The position numbers were made by a program, and so were the translations under genes. From contig NZ_FOFF01000068.1 in the NCBI RefSeq assembly GCF_900110755.1, positions 1 to 33,450 of the forward strand: 33,450 bases of DNA. Direction: 5' to 3'. Shown in pieces: positions 1-7,135 of this stretch (positions are counted from its first letter, which is position 1; each line of letters opens with the position of its first letter). Below the pieces are notes generated by a model. That model searched no databases. It worked only from the letters and a program-made list of their open reading frames with translations, and had not been told where the DNA came from. The stretch is from Streptomyces sp. yr375. GTDB lineage: Bacteria; Actinomycetota; Actinomycetes; Streptomycetales; Streptomycetaceae.

Positions 1-1
1 A

Positions 2-244
2 CGCGCACACGTCATCCTCTGCTGGCTCGCCCTGCTGCTGATCCGCATCACCGAGACCACCACCGGCGCGACCTGGCCGACCGTCCGCCGCGAACTCGAC
101 CGGCTCCACCTCGGCACATTCACCGGCCCCACCGGCCTGTTCCGCCAGGTCACCACCCTCACCAAGCCCCAGACCGACCTCCTGGCCAAGCTCGGCATCC
201 CCACACCGAAGCAGATCATCGCCCTCGAACCCACACCCCGCTGA
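2..244 (+). CDS. IS1634/IS4-like transposase, C-terminal fragment cut by the window edge
   Basis: The frame is open from base 2 to a TGA at 242-244 and encodes about 80 residues with no start inside the window. The residues include LALLLIRITETTTGATW followed by an RRELDRLH segment and a leucine/lysine-rich tail (KLGIPTPKQII). This is the typical C-terminus of the DDE transposases of IS1634/IS4-type elements common in Streptomyces. The catalytic domain would lie to the left, so activity cannot be judged. It is the 3' end of an insertion sequence and marks the left border of the lipid cluster. Family assignment is from recall of the C-terminal pattern; IS4 versus IS1634 is not certain. Confidence 0.7.
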   Translation, partial: RAHVILCWLALLLIRITETTTGATWPTVRRELDRLHLGTFTGPTGLFRQVTTLTKPQTDLLAKLGIPTPKQIIALEPTPR

Positions 245-655
245 CCAGCACGAACACCAGCGCCTAGAGAAACGCCTCTCAGGCGCCCTCACCCATGTCC
301 GCCCAGGTCAGACCCCAGATTCGTGACTCTATGCCGCTGAATTACGCGGAACGTAGGCGTGGGAGACCCTGGCCGAGGACACGGTCATGCTCGTCATCGT
401 GGTCTCGGTGATCGCCTACATCAGGTCCAGGATGCGGAGGAAGGCGCGGAGCTGAGCGGCTCCGCCCATGGATACGTCGGGGCGACGGCCGCCGTGTGCG
501 GCATGCTCACCCTGACGTACGCCCTCAGCTACCAGCGGGTGCTGGAGGAACTGGACCTGGCCGGAGTGCAGTGCGAACCTGCCTCCGGCCGAGGCGACCG
601 CGGCGCTTTCGGAGTCGTCGTTGCTCCTTGCCCCCGAGTAAGGAAGAACCCTCGG
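245..655. other. IS flank with short gene remnants, no intact gene
   Basis: This stretch of about 410 bases lies between the transposase end and the convergent asnB stop. The IS right end probably lies within the first 110 bases, but the matching left end is outside the window. A frame open from 357 to a TGA at 453-455 reads AWETLAEDTVMLVIVVSVI followed by AYIRSRMRRKARS. It is a single hydrophobic helix ending in a basic tail, compatible with the C-terminus of a membrane protein truncated by the IS. A further leucine-rich stretch near 509-600 runs into the antisense of asnB and is not convincing. I see no RNA gene or clear promoter. Confidence 0.4.
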
Positions 656-2509
656 TCAGATCTCCAGCGTGATGTCGTGGCGGTGCAGCCAGGCGTTGAG
701 CCCGAGGGCGAGTTCGGCGCTTGGTCGGATGTCGTTTCTGCCGGTGTCGGTGGTTGCCTGCTTCAGTGTCTCGGTGTCCAGCAGTGGACGTACCGGTGCG
801 TCCCGGTCGGCGGACAGGTGGGCCAGCTCCGTCCGCAGTACCTCGGCGTAGCGGGGATCCTGGGTGCTGGGGTACGGGCTCTTGACCCGGTCGGCGACGA
901 TGTCCGGCAGGACGTCGCGGGTCGCGGCGCGCAGCAGGGATTTCTCGCGCCCGTCGAACGTCTTCATCGCCCACGGGGTGTTGAAGACGTATTCGACCAG
1001 CCGGTGATCGCAGAACGGCACCCGCACTTCCAGGCCGACGGCCATGCTGGCCCGGTCCTTGCGGTCGAGGAGGACCTGCATGAAGCGGGTCAGGTGCAGA
1101 TAGCCGACCTCGCGCATCCGGCGCTCCAGTCCGCTGTCACCGTCCAGGTGCGGCACTTCGGTCAGCGCCTCGCGGTAGCGCTGGTGCTCGTAACCGGAGA
1201 GGTCCAGTTTGGACAGTAGTCCGGCATTCAGCAGGGTGGTCTCGTGTCCGCCGTTGCCGCCGGAGAAGGTCGCCGTCACGTGGGCCGCGATCCACGGAAA
1301 GGTGTCGGCGTGTACGGCCTTGGGGACGTGGAACCAGCGGTAGCCGCCGAAGAGTTCGTCCGCCGCCTCTCCTGAGACGGCGACCGTCGAGTGTTCGCGG
1401 ATCGCCTTGAACAGGAGGTAGAGGGAGGTGTCACCGTCGCCGAAGGTGTTGGGCAGGTCGCGGGCGGTCCGGACGGCGGCCCGGTGGCCGGGGTCCATGA
1501 GTTCGGCGGTGTCGAGGACGATGTCGTTGTGGTCGGAGCGCACATGTGCGGCGAGGGCTCGCGCGTACGGGCCGTCGGGGGTGCCGCGCAGGTCGTCGGC
1601 CCTGAAGTTCTCGGTGTACTCGGTGAAGTCGACCGCGAAGGAGCGCACCGGGCCGTGGCCGGCGTCGGACAGCGTGCGGGCGGCCAGGGCCGTGAGGGCC
1701 GAGGAGTCCAGGCCGCCGGAGAGGAGCAGGCACAGCGGTACGTCGGCGACGAGCTGACGGGCCACGATGTCATCGAGGAGTTCACGGACCCGCGCCACGG
1801 TCGTGTCCAGGTCGTCGGTGTGCTCGCGGGCCTCAAGTGCCCAGTAGGTGCGGGCGGTCAGGCCGCGTCGGTCGACGCGGACGACGCTGCCGGGCAGTAC
1901 CTCGCGCATCCCCTTGTACACGGCGTGGCCAGGGGTCTTGGTGAAGGTGATCAGCTCGGCCAGACCCTCGGCGTCGACCGTGGGGCGTACGGCCGGGTGG
2001 GCGAGGACGGCCCGTGGCTCGGAGCCGAACAGGACGCCGTCGGGAGTGGGGTAGTAGAAGAGGGGTTTGACGCCCAACCGGTCGCGTACCAGGAGGAGTT
2101 GTTCCCCGCGCGGGTCCCACAGCGCGAAGGCGTACATGCCGTTGAGACGCTGGGTGAAGTCCTCGCCCCACTGGAGATAGGCGTGCAGCACCACCTCGGT
2201 GTCGCTGCTGGTGCGGAAGGAGTGGCCCAGGGACTCCAGCTCCTGCCGCAACTCCCGGTAGTTGTACACCTCACCGCTGTAGGTGGTGACGAGCAGGGTC
2301 CGACCGTCGCGCTCGACGGACATGGGCTGCCTGCCGCCCTCGATGTCGATGACGGCGAGGCGCCGGTGCCCCAACGCGGCGTGCTTGTCCAGCCAGACGC
2401 CGCCGGCGTCCGGGCCCCGGCAGGCCACTGTCTCCGTCATCGCCGAGAGCGTCTCGCGCTCGGTGGTGAGGTCTTGGTCGTAGGCGATCCATCCGGTGAT
2501 TCCGCACAT
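656..2509 (-). CDS. asnB: Asparagine synthase (glutamine-hydrolysing)-like amidotransferase
   Basis: This AsnB-family enzyme of 617 residues would hydrolyse glutamine in an N-terminal Ntn domain and pass ammonia to an adenylated carboxylate in the C-terminal synthase domain. The start is fixed by MCGITGW, which leaves Cys2 as the nucleophile after Met removal. Arg50 (GHRR) and Asp103 (SSDTE) of the glutaminase site are present. Ser78 sits where E. coli AsnB has Asn in NGE (here SGE). The PP-loop SGGLDSS is at 264-270. It is the last gene of the minus-strand lipid operon, 47 bases after the P450. Within such a cluster it may amidate the acyl product or an intermediate rather than aspartate, as AsnB homologues do in some antibiotic pathways. 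A housekeeping asparagine synthase that merely lies next to the cluster cannot be excluded. Confidence 0.93.
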   Translation of the reverse strand: MCGITGWIAYDQDLTTERETLSAMTETVACRGPDAGGVWLDKHAALGHRRLAVIDIEGGRQPMSVERDGRTLLVTTYSGEVYNYRELRQELESLGHSFRTSSDTEVVLHAYLQWGEDFTQRLNGMYAFALWDPRGEQLLLVRDRLGVKPLFYYPTPDGVLFGSEPRAVLAHPAVRPTVDAEGLAELITFTKTPGHAVYKGMREVLPGSVVRVDRRGLTARTYWALEAREHTDDLDTTVARVRELLDDIVARQLVADVPLCLLLSGGLDSSALTALAARTLSDAGHGPVRSFAVDFTEYTENFRADDLRGTPDGPYARALAAHVRSDHNDIVLDTAELMDPGHRAAVRTARDLPNTFGDGDTSLYLLFKAIREHSTVAVSGEAADELFGGYRWFHVPKAVHADTFPWIAAHVTATFSGGNGGHETTLLNAGLLSKLDLSGYEHQRYREALTEVPHLDGDSGLERRMREVGYLHLTRFMQVLLDRKDRASMAVGLEVRVPFCDHRLVEYVFNTPWAMKTFDGREKSLLRAATRDVLPDIVADRVKSPYPSTQDPRYAEVLRTELAHLSADRDAPVRPLLDTETLKQATTDTGRNDIRPSAELALGLNAWLHRHDITLEI

Positions 2510-2556
2510 GACGGCCGCTCCCCTTCTTTTCTGGCCCAGGAACCGAGTTGTGTGGC

Positions 2557-3798
2557 CTAGGAACCGAGCGTCACGTCCATGCGGGCGAAGCCGCGTGTCA
2601 CGAGCTGATCCCGGTAGGCGGGCGGGGCCGCGAGGGCCAGGCGCGGGAAGCGTCGTAGCAGGACGGGCACGGCGACTTCGACCTGCATTCGGGCGAAGGC
2701 GGCGCCCAGGCAGTAGTGCGGGCCCAGTCCGAAGGAAAGCGGCCGGTTGTCCTTCCGGGCGAGGTCGAACGTCGCCGGGTCGGTGAACCGGCGGCGGTCG
2801 CGGTTGGCGGCGGCCAGGACCAGCAGCGCCCTGCTGCCCGCGGCGACGCGATGACCGTAGAAGTCGATGTCCGTGTCGGCGGCCCGCGTCAGCACGTGGT
2901 TCGGTGGGTCGATCCGCAGGGTCTCGGTGACGAAGGCGGCGAGCAGGTCGTCATCGGTGGTCATCCCGCGGCCCTCGGCCGGGTGCTCCAGCGCGAGCCG
3001 CACCGTGTTGCCGATCATGTCGCTGGGGCTCTGCACGCCGGCGATCACGAACATCACCAGGCCGGCGACGAGTTCCTCCTCGGTCACGGCTCCGTCGGCA
3101 TCCCGGTCCCGCACCATCGCGCTGACCAGGTCGTCGCCCGGCCGGCGGCGGCGTTCCCGCACGAGGCCGCCGAGATAGTCGACCAGTACGTCCATCCCCG
3201 CGTCGGCGGGCGCCAGTTCACGGGGGTCGAAGACGGGCTCGAACGCGGTCGTGGTGGCGGTGACGGCGGTCCGCAGGCCCATCCGGTCAGCCTCGGGGAT
3301 GCCGAGCAGCTCTCCGGTGACGGTCATCGGCACGCGGGTGGCGAATGCCTCGACCAGGTCGAGCGGGCCGCCGTCGTCGAGGGCGGCGAGCCGGTCCGTC
3401 CACCGCTCGGCGGCCTTGACTGCGAGGTCCCGCCGCTCGGCGACCTGGCGAGGCGAGTAGGCCCAGCCGGAGAACCGTCGCATGCGCTCGTGGTCGGGTG
3501 AGTTGCTGAACATCATGATCTTGGTGAAGCACTGCCACGACGAGTGGTCGATCATCCCGGTCGACCGGTGCACGGCGGCGTCGGTCACCAGGAAACGGGG
3601 GTCGCGCAGGGCGGTGCAGATCTCGTCGTAGCCGAGTACGAGGGTCCCGGAGGGGCCCAGGGGGATCACCGGACCGAGTTCCCACAGGGCGTCGTACAGC
3701 GGATAGGGGTGGTGTTTCCCGGCCGGGGTGAACAGCTCCGAGAGGGCCTCGGCCGGCCCCATGACCGGCCCGGTCACCTGCTGATCGGTCGCTGGCAT
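2557..3798 (-). CDS. Cytochrome P450 with atypical I-helix motif
   Basis: A soluble bacterial P450 of 413 residues, expected to activate O2 on a haem iron using a ferredoxin partner that is not encoded nearby. The K-helix ExxR is ETLR at 292-295. The haem loop is FGLGPHYCLG, with Cys363 as thiolate ligand. The I-helix reads AGVQSP at 253-258, where most bacterial P450s have AG-x-(D/E)-T-T, so the acid-alcohol pair that delivers protons to the bound dioxygen is replaced by Gln-Ser. The ATG has a good GGAGG ribosome site about 7 bases upstream. It lies 19 bases after the Delta12-type desaturase in the same operon, so a fatty-acyl substrate, possibly bound to the ACP, is likely. The bacterial caryoynencin polyyne cluster also carries a P450 beside its desaturases. 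Confidence 0.95.
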   Translation of the reverse strand: MPATDQQVTGPVMGPAEALSELFTPAGKHHPYPLYDALWELGPVIPLGPSGTLVLGYDEICTALRDPRFLVTDAAVHRSTGMIDHSSWQCFTKIMMFSNSPDHERMRRFSGWAYSPRQVAERRDLAVKAAERWTDRLAALDDGGPLDLVEAFATRVPMTVTGELLGIPEADRMGLRTAVTATTTAFEPVFDPRELAPADAGMDVLVDYLGGLVRERRRRPGDDLVSAMVRDRDADGAVTEEELVAGLVMFVIAGVQSPSDMIGNTVRLALEHPAEGRGMTTDDDLLAAFVTETLRIDPPNHVLTRAADTDIDFYGHRVAAGSRALLVLAAANRDRRRFTDPATFDLARKDNRPLSFGLGPHYCLGAAFARMQVEVAVPVLLRRFPRLALAAPPAYRDQLVTRGFARMDVTLGS

Positions 3799-3817
3799 GA
3801 TGCTGCCTCCATCGAAG

Positions 3818-4918
3818 TCACGCGGAGTGGGACATCTCCTCCGGCCGGTTTCCCGGTGGCTTCCTCGCCGCCGGGAAACCGGTGTAGAACCCCGCCTCCG
3901 TGTCGTACAGGTGAAGGCTCCGCAGGATCCGCCACAGATGGCGGAGCCGCAGCCGCTCCTCCCGGACCATGCCCGGATGGGCTCCCTTCAAGGCGAGCTG
4001 CGCCTTGGGGAGGTTGTAGAACGGGATCGCCGGGGCCACGTGGTGCGCGGTGTGGACGGAGATGTTGTGGGTCAGGAACGACAGCACCTTCGGATACGCG
4101 TAGTCCGTGGTGAGAAGCAGCCTGCTGGCGTTGCGCGTCCAGTACTGCGAGGTCAGGAAGGGGACGTCGGCGGCGCTGTGGTGCATGAGCGTCGTCGCGC
4201 TGAACCACAGGTGGGTCATCAGCCAGGGCAGGACGAAGTAGCACAACAGGCCCCGCAGACCGGTGAACACCACGAGTGAGGACAGGCCTACGACGGCGAC
4301 GGGCCCGGTGAAGGCGATGGACCGCCACACATCGCGGCGCATCGACCGCTTGGGGAAGTAGCCGGGCCGAAAGCCCGACACGAGCCAGTACCGGATGGTG
4401 CCGCCCCAGAAGGCCCAGGTCCGGGTGCCCGCGTAGACGGCTTTGGCGACGGGGGAGAGGCGCTGGTAGGCGGCCGGGGGCAGCGGGCGCCAGTCGGTGT
4501 CGAGTTCGAGACTGTTGGTGTGTGAATGATGCAGATTGTGGACATGCCGCCAGGAGTGGTACGGGTACAGCAGCGGGAGCAGCGCGAGGCTTCCCGCGGC
4601 GGTGTTCAGCCGTCGTGACCGGGAGAACGAGCCGTGGCCGCAGTCGTGCGCGATGCAGTGCATCCCCCAGCCGCCGAGGCCGGCCACGAACCACAGGGGG
4701 ACGTCGAGCAGCCAGGAGGGGGAGAACGCGACTCCGATGATCGCCCCCGTGTAGAGGAAGAGGCTCACCGCGAGCCCGAGCAGCCCGCGGGCCGTGCGCG
4801 GAGTGAAGTACTCGCGCGGGATCGACCGCGTCAGGTGCCGCCCCTCCAGCGCCCGCGACTTGTCCAGGAACTCCTCGAACCGCCGGTCCGGGCCGGTGGG
4901 TATGCCGCTGATGGCCAT
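3818..4918 (-). CDS. Fatty acid desaturase, Delta12/omega-6 type (possible acetylenase)
   Basis: An integral-membrane di-iron desaturase of 366 residues. The three histidine boxes are HDCGH at 91-95, HNLHH at 127-131 and HTAHH at 289-293. The context THNISVHTAHH plus FYNLPKA near 300 is characteristic of the Delta12/omega-6 branch, which acts on an already unsaturated chain and includes known acetylenases. Hydrophobic segments flank the boxes (about 45-90 and 200-240). The ATG has an AGGA-type ribosome site inside a purine-rich leader made of repeats. The stop lies 19 bases before the P450 start, so the two are probably co-transcribed. Whether it makes a double or a triple bond cannot be told from the sequence. 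In bacterial polyyne clusters a desaturase of this branch accompanies Delta9-type ones. Confidence 0.92.
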   Translation of the reverse strand: MAISGIPTGPDRRFEEFLDKSRALEGRHLTRSIPREYFTPRTARGLLGLAVSLFLYTGAIIGVAFSPSWLLDVPLWFVAGLGGWGMHCIAHDCGHGSFSRSRRLNTAAGSLALLPLLYPYHSWRHVHNLHHSHTNSLELDTDWRPLPPAAYQRLSPVAKAVYAGTRTWAFWGGTIRYWLVSGFRPGYFPKRSMRRDVWRSIAFTGPVAVVGLSSLVVFTGLRGLLCYFVLPWLMTHLWFSATTLMHHSAADVPFLTSQYWTRNASRLLLTTDYAYPKVLSFLTHNISVHTAHHVAPAIPFYNLPKAQLALKGAHPGMVREERLRLRHLWRILRSLHLYDTEAGFYTGFPAARKPPGNRPEEMSHSA

Positions 4919-4931
4919 GAGACGTCCTCGC

Positions 4932-4970
4932 TCTCAGTTCCCTTTCTCAGTTCCCTCTCTCAGTTCTTTC
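4932..4970 (-). repeat. Three 13-base repeats forming a purine-rich leader of the Delta12 desaturase gene
   Basis: Starting at 4932, 4945 and 4958 on the plus strand, TCTCAG followed by TTC/CCT is repeated with a 13-base period. On the transcribed strand this gives GGGAACTGAGA-like units between the ACP gene (whose stop is inside the first transcribed copy) and the desaturase ATG. Purine-rich GGGAA units could act as extra ribosome contacts. No function is proven. Confidence 0.6.
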
Positions 4971-5280
4971 TCTCCGTGCTGCTCTTCGTGCTGCTCTCCT
5001 CGATGAGCCGCCGACCGAGGTGGACGGCCACGGCGTCGATGGACGAGTGCTCGTACAACAGGGCGGGCGACAGGCGGAGTTCGACGAACTTCTCCAGCTT
5101 TCCGCACATCTGGATGCCGGCGCGGGAGTCGAGCCCGTAGTCCTCGAAGGACCGGGTCGTGTCGACCGTGGCGGGATCGACGGACAGCTTGTCCACCAGG
5201 TAGTCGACCATCCACGCGCGGATGGCCTCCTCGGTGACCGGACCGTCGGACGTGCGCTCGTTCTTGTTACGGCGAAACAC
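4960..5280 (-). CDS. Stand-alone acyl carrier protein
   Basis: A carrier protein of 106 residues. The phosphopantetheine site is Ser52 in DYGLDSRAG, followed by a four-helix ACP pattern (LSPALLYEHSSIDAVA at about 71-86) and a charged Ser/Glu/Lys tail. The GLDSRA signature resembles ACPs paired with fatty-acyl-AMP ligases or PKSs rather than housekeeping AcpP. The start is GTG at 5278-5280 with CAGGAG upstream, and the gene overlaps the end of the preceding desaturase by 14 bases, so the two are translationally coupled. Its place between desaturase genes and next to an acyl-AMP ligase suggests that it holds the fatty acid as a thioester while the desaturases act. A phosphopantetheinyl transferase must come from elsewhere. 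Confidence 0.92.
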   Translation of the reverse strand: MFRRNKNERTSDGPVTEEAIRAWMVDYLVDKLSVDPATVDTTRSFEDYGLDSRAGIQMCGKLEKFVELRLSPALLYEHSSIDAVAVHLGRRLIEESSTKSSTERKN

Positions 5281-6211
5281 GGTGGGACTCCTGTCGTTTC
5301 CGGGCGATGCGTGCGGCGGTCGGCTCGTGCAGGTTCCACACGACGCGCAGCTTGCCGAGGGCGGTCAGCGCCCAGCCGCTGAGGTCGGGCTCCCACCACC
5401 GGGTGGCGTGCCGGTAGGACCCGGGAAAGGCGTGGTGGTTGTTCTGGAGGCCCTCGCCGAAGGTGAGGACGGCGACCCACCAGTTGTTGGTGCTCTTGTC
5501 CCCGTTGTCGAACGGCCTGCTGCCGAAGGCGTGGCAGACGGATCCGACGCACCAGGCGGCCTGATTGGCGACGAAGATCCGGGCGAGGCCGCCGAAGACG
5601 AGGCCGGAGAACGCGGACATCGCCGTGTGCCCCACGCCGAAGCCGATCGCCGCCGGGAGGACGAGACCGGTCAGCACCCACATCGGGTACAGGCGGTGAT
5701 GCAGGACCAGGCGCCGCTCACGCAGCAGGTCCGGGGCGTAGACGGACCACTTCGACGACTCCTCGCTGAGCATCCACGGCATGTGCGCGTACCACAGACC
5801 GCGCATACGGGCCTTGACGCCCGCGCCGTGCAGGTTGGGCGAGTGCGGGTCGCCCTCGCGGTCGGCGAACTTGTGATGCCGCCGGTGGGTCGCCACCCAG
5901 AACAGCAGCGGGCCCTGCGCGGCCATGGAACCGGCGGCCATCAGGACGTCCTGGAACCACGGCGAGGTCTTGAACGCGTGGTGGGCGAGATACCGGTGCA
6001 GCCCGATGGTGACTCCGCCCAGGTGCACGCAGTAGAACACGCCGAACAAGGCCACATCGGTCACCGTGAACTGCCCGGTCACCAGCAGGTACCCGGCGGC
6101 GACGGTGCCGATGAGCGGCAGGACCATGGTGGTCAGCGCGGAGAACCTCTTGATCCGCAGGCTTCTCGGGTCGAGCCGGACGATGCCCGGCGGGGCAGTG
6201 AGAGCCGCCAT
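5267..6211 (-). CDS. Fatty acid desaturase, Delta9/SCD type, with altered metal-site residues
   Basis: A membrane desaturase of 314 residues. Box 1 is HRYLAH at 72-77 and box 2 is HRRHH at 109-113. Box 3 reads QNNHH at 256-260: the position expected to be the first histidine of HxxHH is Gln256. The conserved Asn of the NSxxH motif upstream is also missing (GSVCH, Gly223), although His227 is kept. Both positions lie around the di-metal centre in stearoyl-CoA desaturases. The protein otherwise looks intact and full length, so this is divergence rather than decay. It is a paralogue of the next gene upstream, lies 18 bases downstream of it, and overlaps the ACP start. A changed reaction (acetylenation, other regiochemistry) or a structural role are possible. 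Confidence 0.92.
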   Translation of the reverse strand: MAALTAPPGIVRLDPRSLRIKRFSALTTMVLPLIGTVAAGYLLVTGQFTVTDVALFGVFYCVHLGGVTIGLHRYLAHHAFKTSPWFQDVLMAAGSMAAQGPLLFWVATHRRHHKFADREGDPHSPNLHGAGVKARMRGLWYAHMPWMLSEESSKWSVYAPDLLRERRLVLHHRLYPMWVLTGLVLPAAIGFGVGHTAMSAFSGLVFGGLARIFVANQAAWCVGSVCHAFGSRPFDNGDKSTNNWWVAVLTFGEGLQNNHHAFPGSYRHATRWWEPDLSGWALTALGKLRVVWNLHEPTAARIARKRQESHRVSP

Positions 6212-6229
6212 GGTTCCGTCTCCCTTCTC

Positions 6230-7135
6230 TCAGGCTTTCCGGGCCGTGGTCACCCGCGCGGGATAGCGGACCTCGGACACCAGTCCCGCTCGGTCCAGGA
6301 GGCGGATGACCTCGCCGGTGATGTCGATCTGCCAGAAGCGGTGCCGGTTGTGCGCCAGAGCCGGCTGGGAGTGGTGGTTGTTGTGCCAGGACCCGCCCAC
6401 CGAGACCGGCGCGAGCACGGCGAGGTTCTGGCTGGAGTCCCGGGTCTCGTACGGGCGGCGGCCCAGCGTGTGCCCCAACGAGTTGACCGTCCACGTCACA
6501 TGGTCGAGGACGAACATCCGGGCGAACCCGCCCCACAGCAGCCCGCCGAGCGCGTCCACCGGCCGACCGGTCGCCGCCCACCCGACGACCGCCGGCAGGG
6601 CCAGCCCCAGGGCGATCCACCAGGCGTAATAACGGTCGACCGTGCAGACATGGCGATTGCGCAGCAGATCGGGGACGAACTTGGCCCAGCCCTCCCGCCG
6701 TACGGTGAACAGCCAGCCGACATGGCCGTGCCACAGGCCGCGCAGGACCGCCGTCCGCCCTTCGCCCCGTGGGCGCGGCGAGTGCGGATCGCCGTCCCGG
6801 TCGGCGAAGGCGTGGTGTTTGCGGTGCACCGACACCCAGAACAGGATCGGGCCCTGAGCCGCCATGCTCCCCGCGACGCCCCACAGGAAGGTCAGCACGG
6901 GTCCGGCGGAGAACGAGCGGTGGGAGAAGAACCGGTGCAGCCCGCCCTCGACACCCAGTGACGTGAGCAGGTACATGCCCATGAAGAGCGCGAAGTGCAG
7001 CCATGACCAGCCGTGGTGAACGGTGAAGACGATCGCGGCCGCGAAACCGACCGTGGACCCGCCGACGGTGGCGCACGCGAGCACGAACGCGAGCCGATCC
7101 CTCGGCGGCCCGGCCGCCTTGACCTCAGCGTTCAT
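6230..7135 (-). CDS. Fatty acid desaturase, Delta9/SCD type, canonical boxes
   Basis: Membrane di-iron desaturase, 301 residues from the chosen start. Boxes are HRFFSH at 67-72, HRKHH at 104-108 and HNNHH at 251-255, and the conserved Asn of NSLGH is present at 218, so the metal site is complete. I chose the ATG at 7133-7135 (MNAEVKAAG), which overlaps the ligase stop by 11 bases and has a G-run about 9 bases upstream. A longer start at 7174 would add 13 proline-rich residues and overlap the ligase by 50 bases. It follows the fatty-acyl-AMP ligase in the operon and probably introduces the first double bond into the ACP-bound chain. That order of action is inferred from homologous alkyne pathways. 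Confidence 0.92.
   Translation of the reverse strand: MNAEVKAAGPPRDRLAFVLACATVGGSTVGFAAAIVFTVHHGWSWLHFALFMGMYLLTSLGVEGGLHRFFSHRSFSAGPVLTFLWGVAGSMAAQGPILFWVSVHRKHHAFADRDGDPHSPRPRGEGRTAVLRGLWHGHVGWLFTVRREGWAKFVPDLLRNRHVCTVDRYYAWWIALGLALPAVVGWAATGRPVDALGGLLWGGFARMFVLDHVTWTVNSLGHTLGRRPYETRDSSQNLAVLAPVSVGGSWHNNHHSQPALAHNRHRFWQIDITGEVIRLLDRAGLVSEVRYPARVTTARKA

Noticed and set aside
359..1219. Open frame of 286 codons on the plus strand across the asnB 3' end
   Set aside because: It is antisense to asnB for most of its length, with GC-driven composition and no motif. The minus-strand asnB is unmistakable.
1391..2560. Long plus-strand open frame opposite asnB
   Set aside because: Gly/Val/Glu-rich shadow translation with no ribosome site or family motif.
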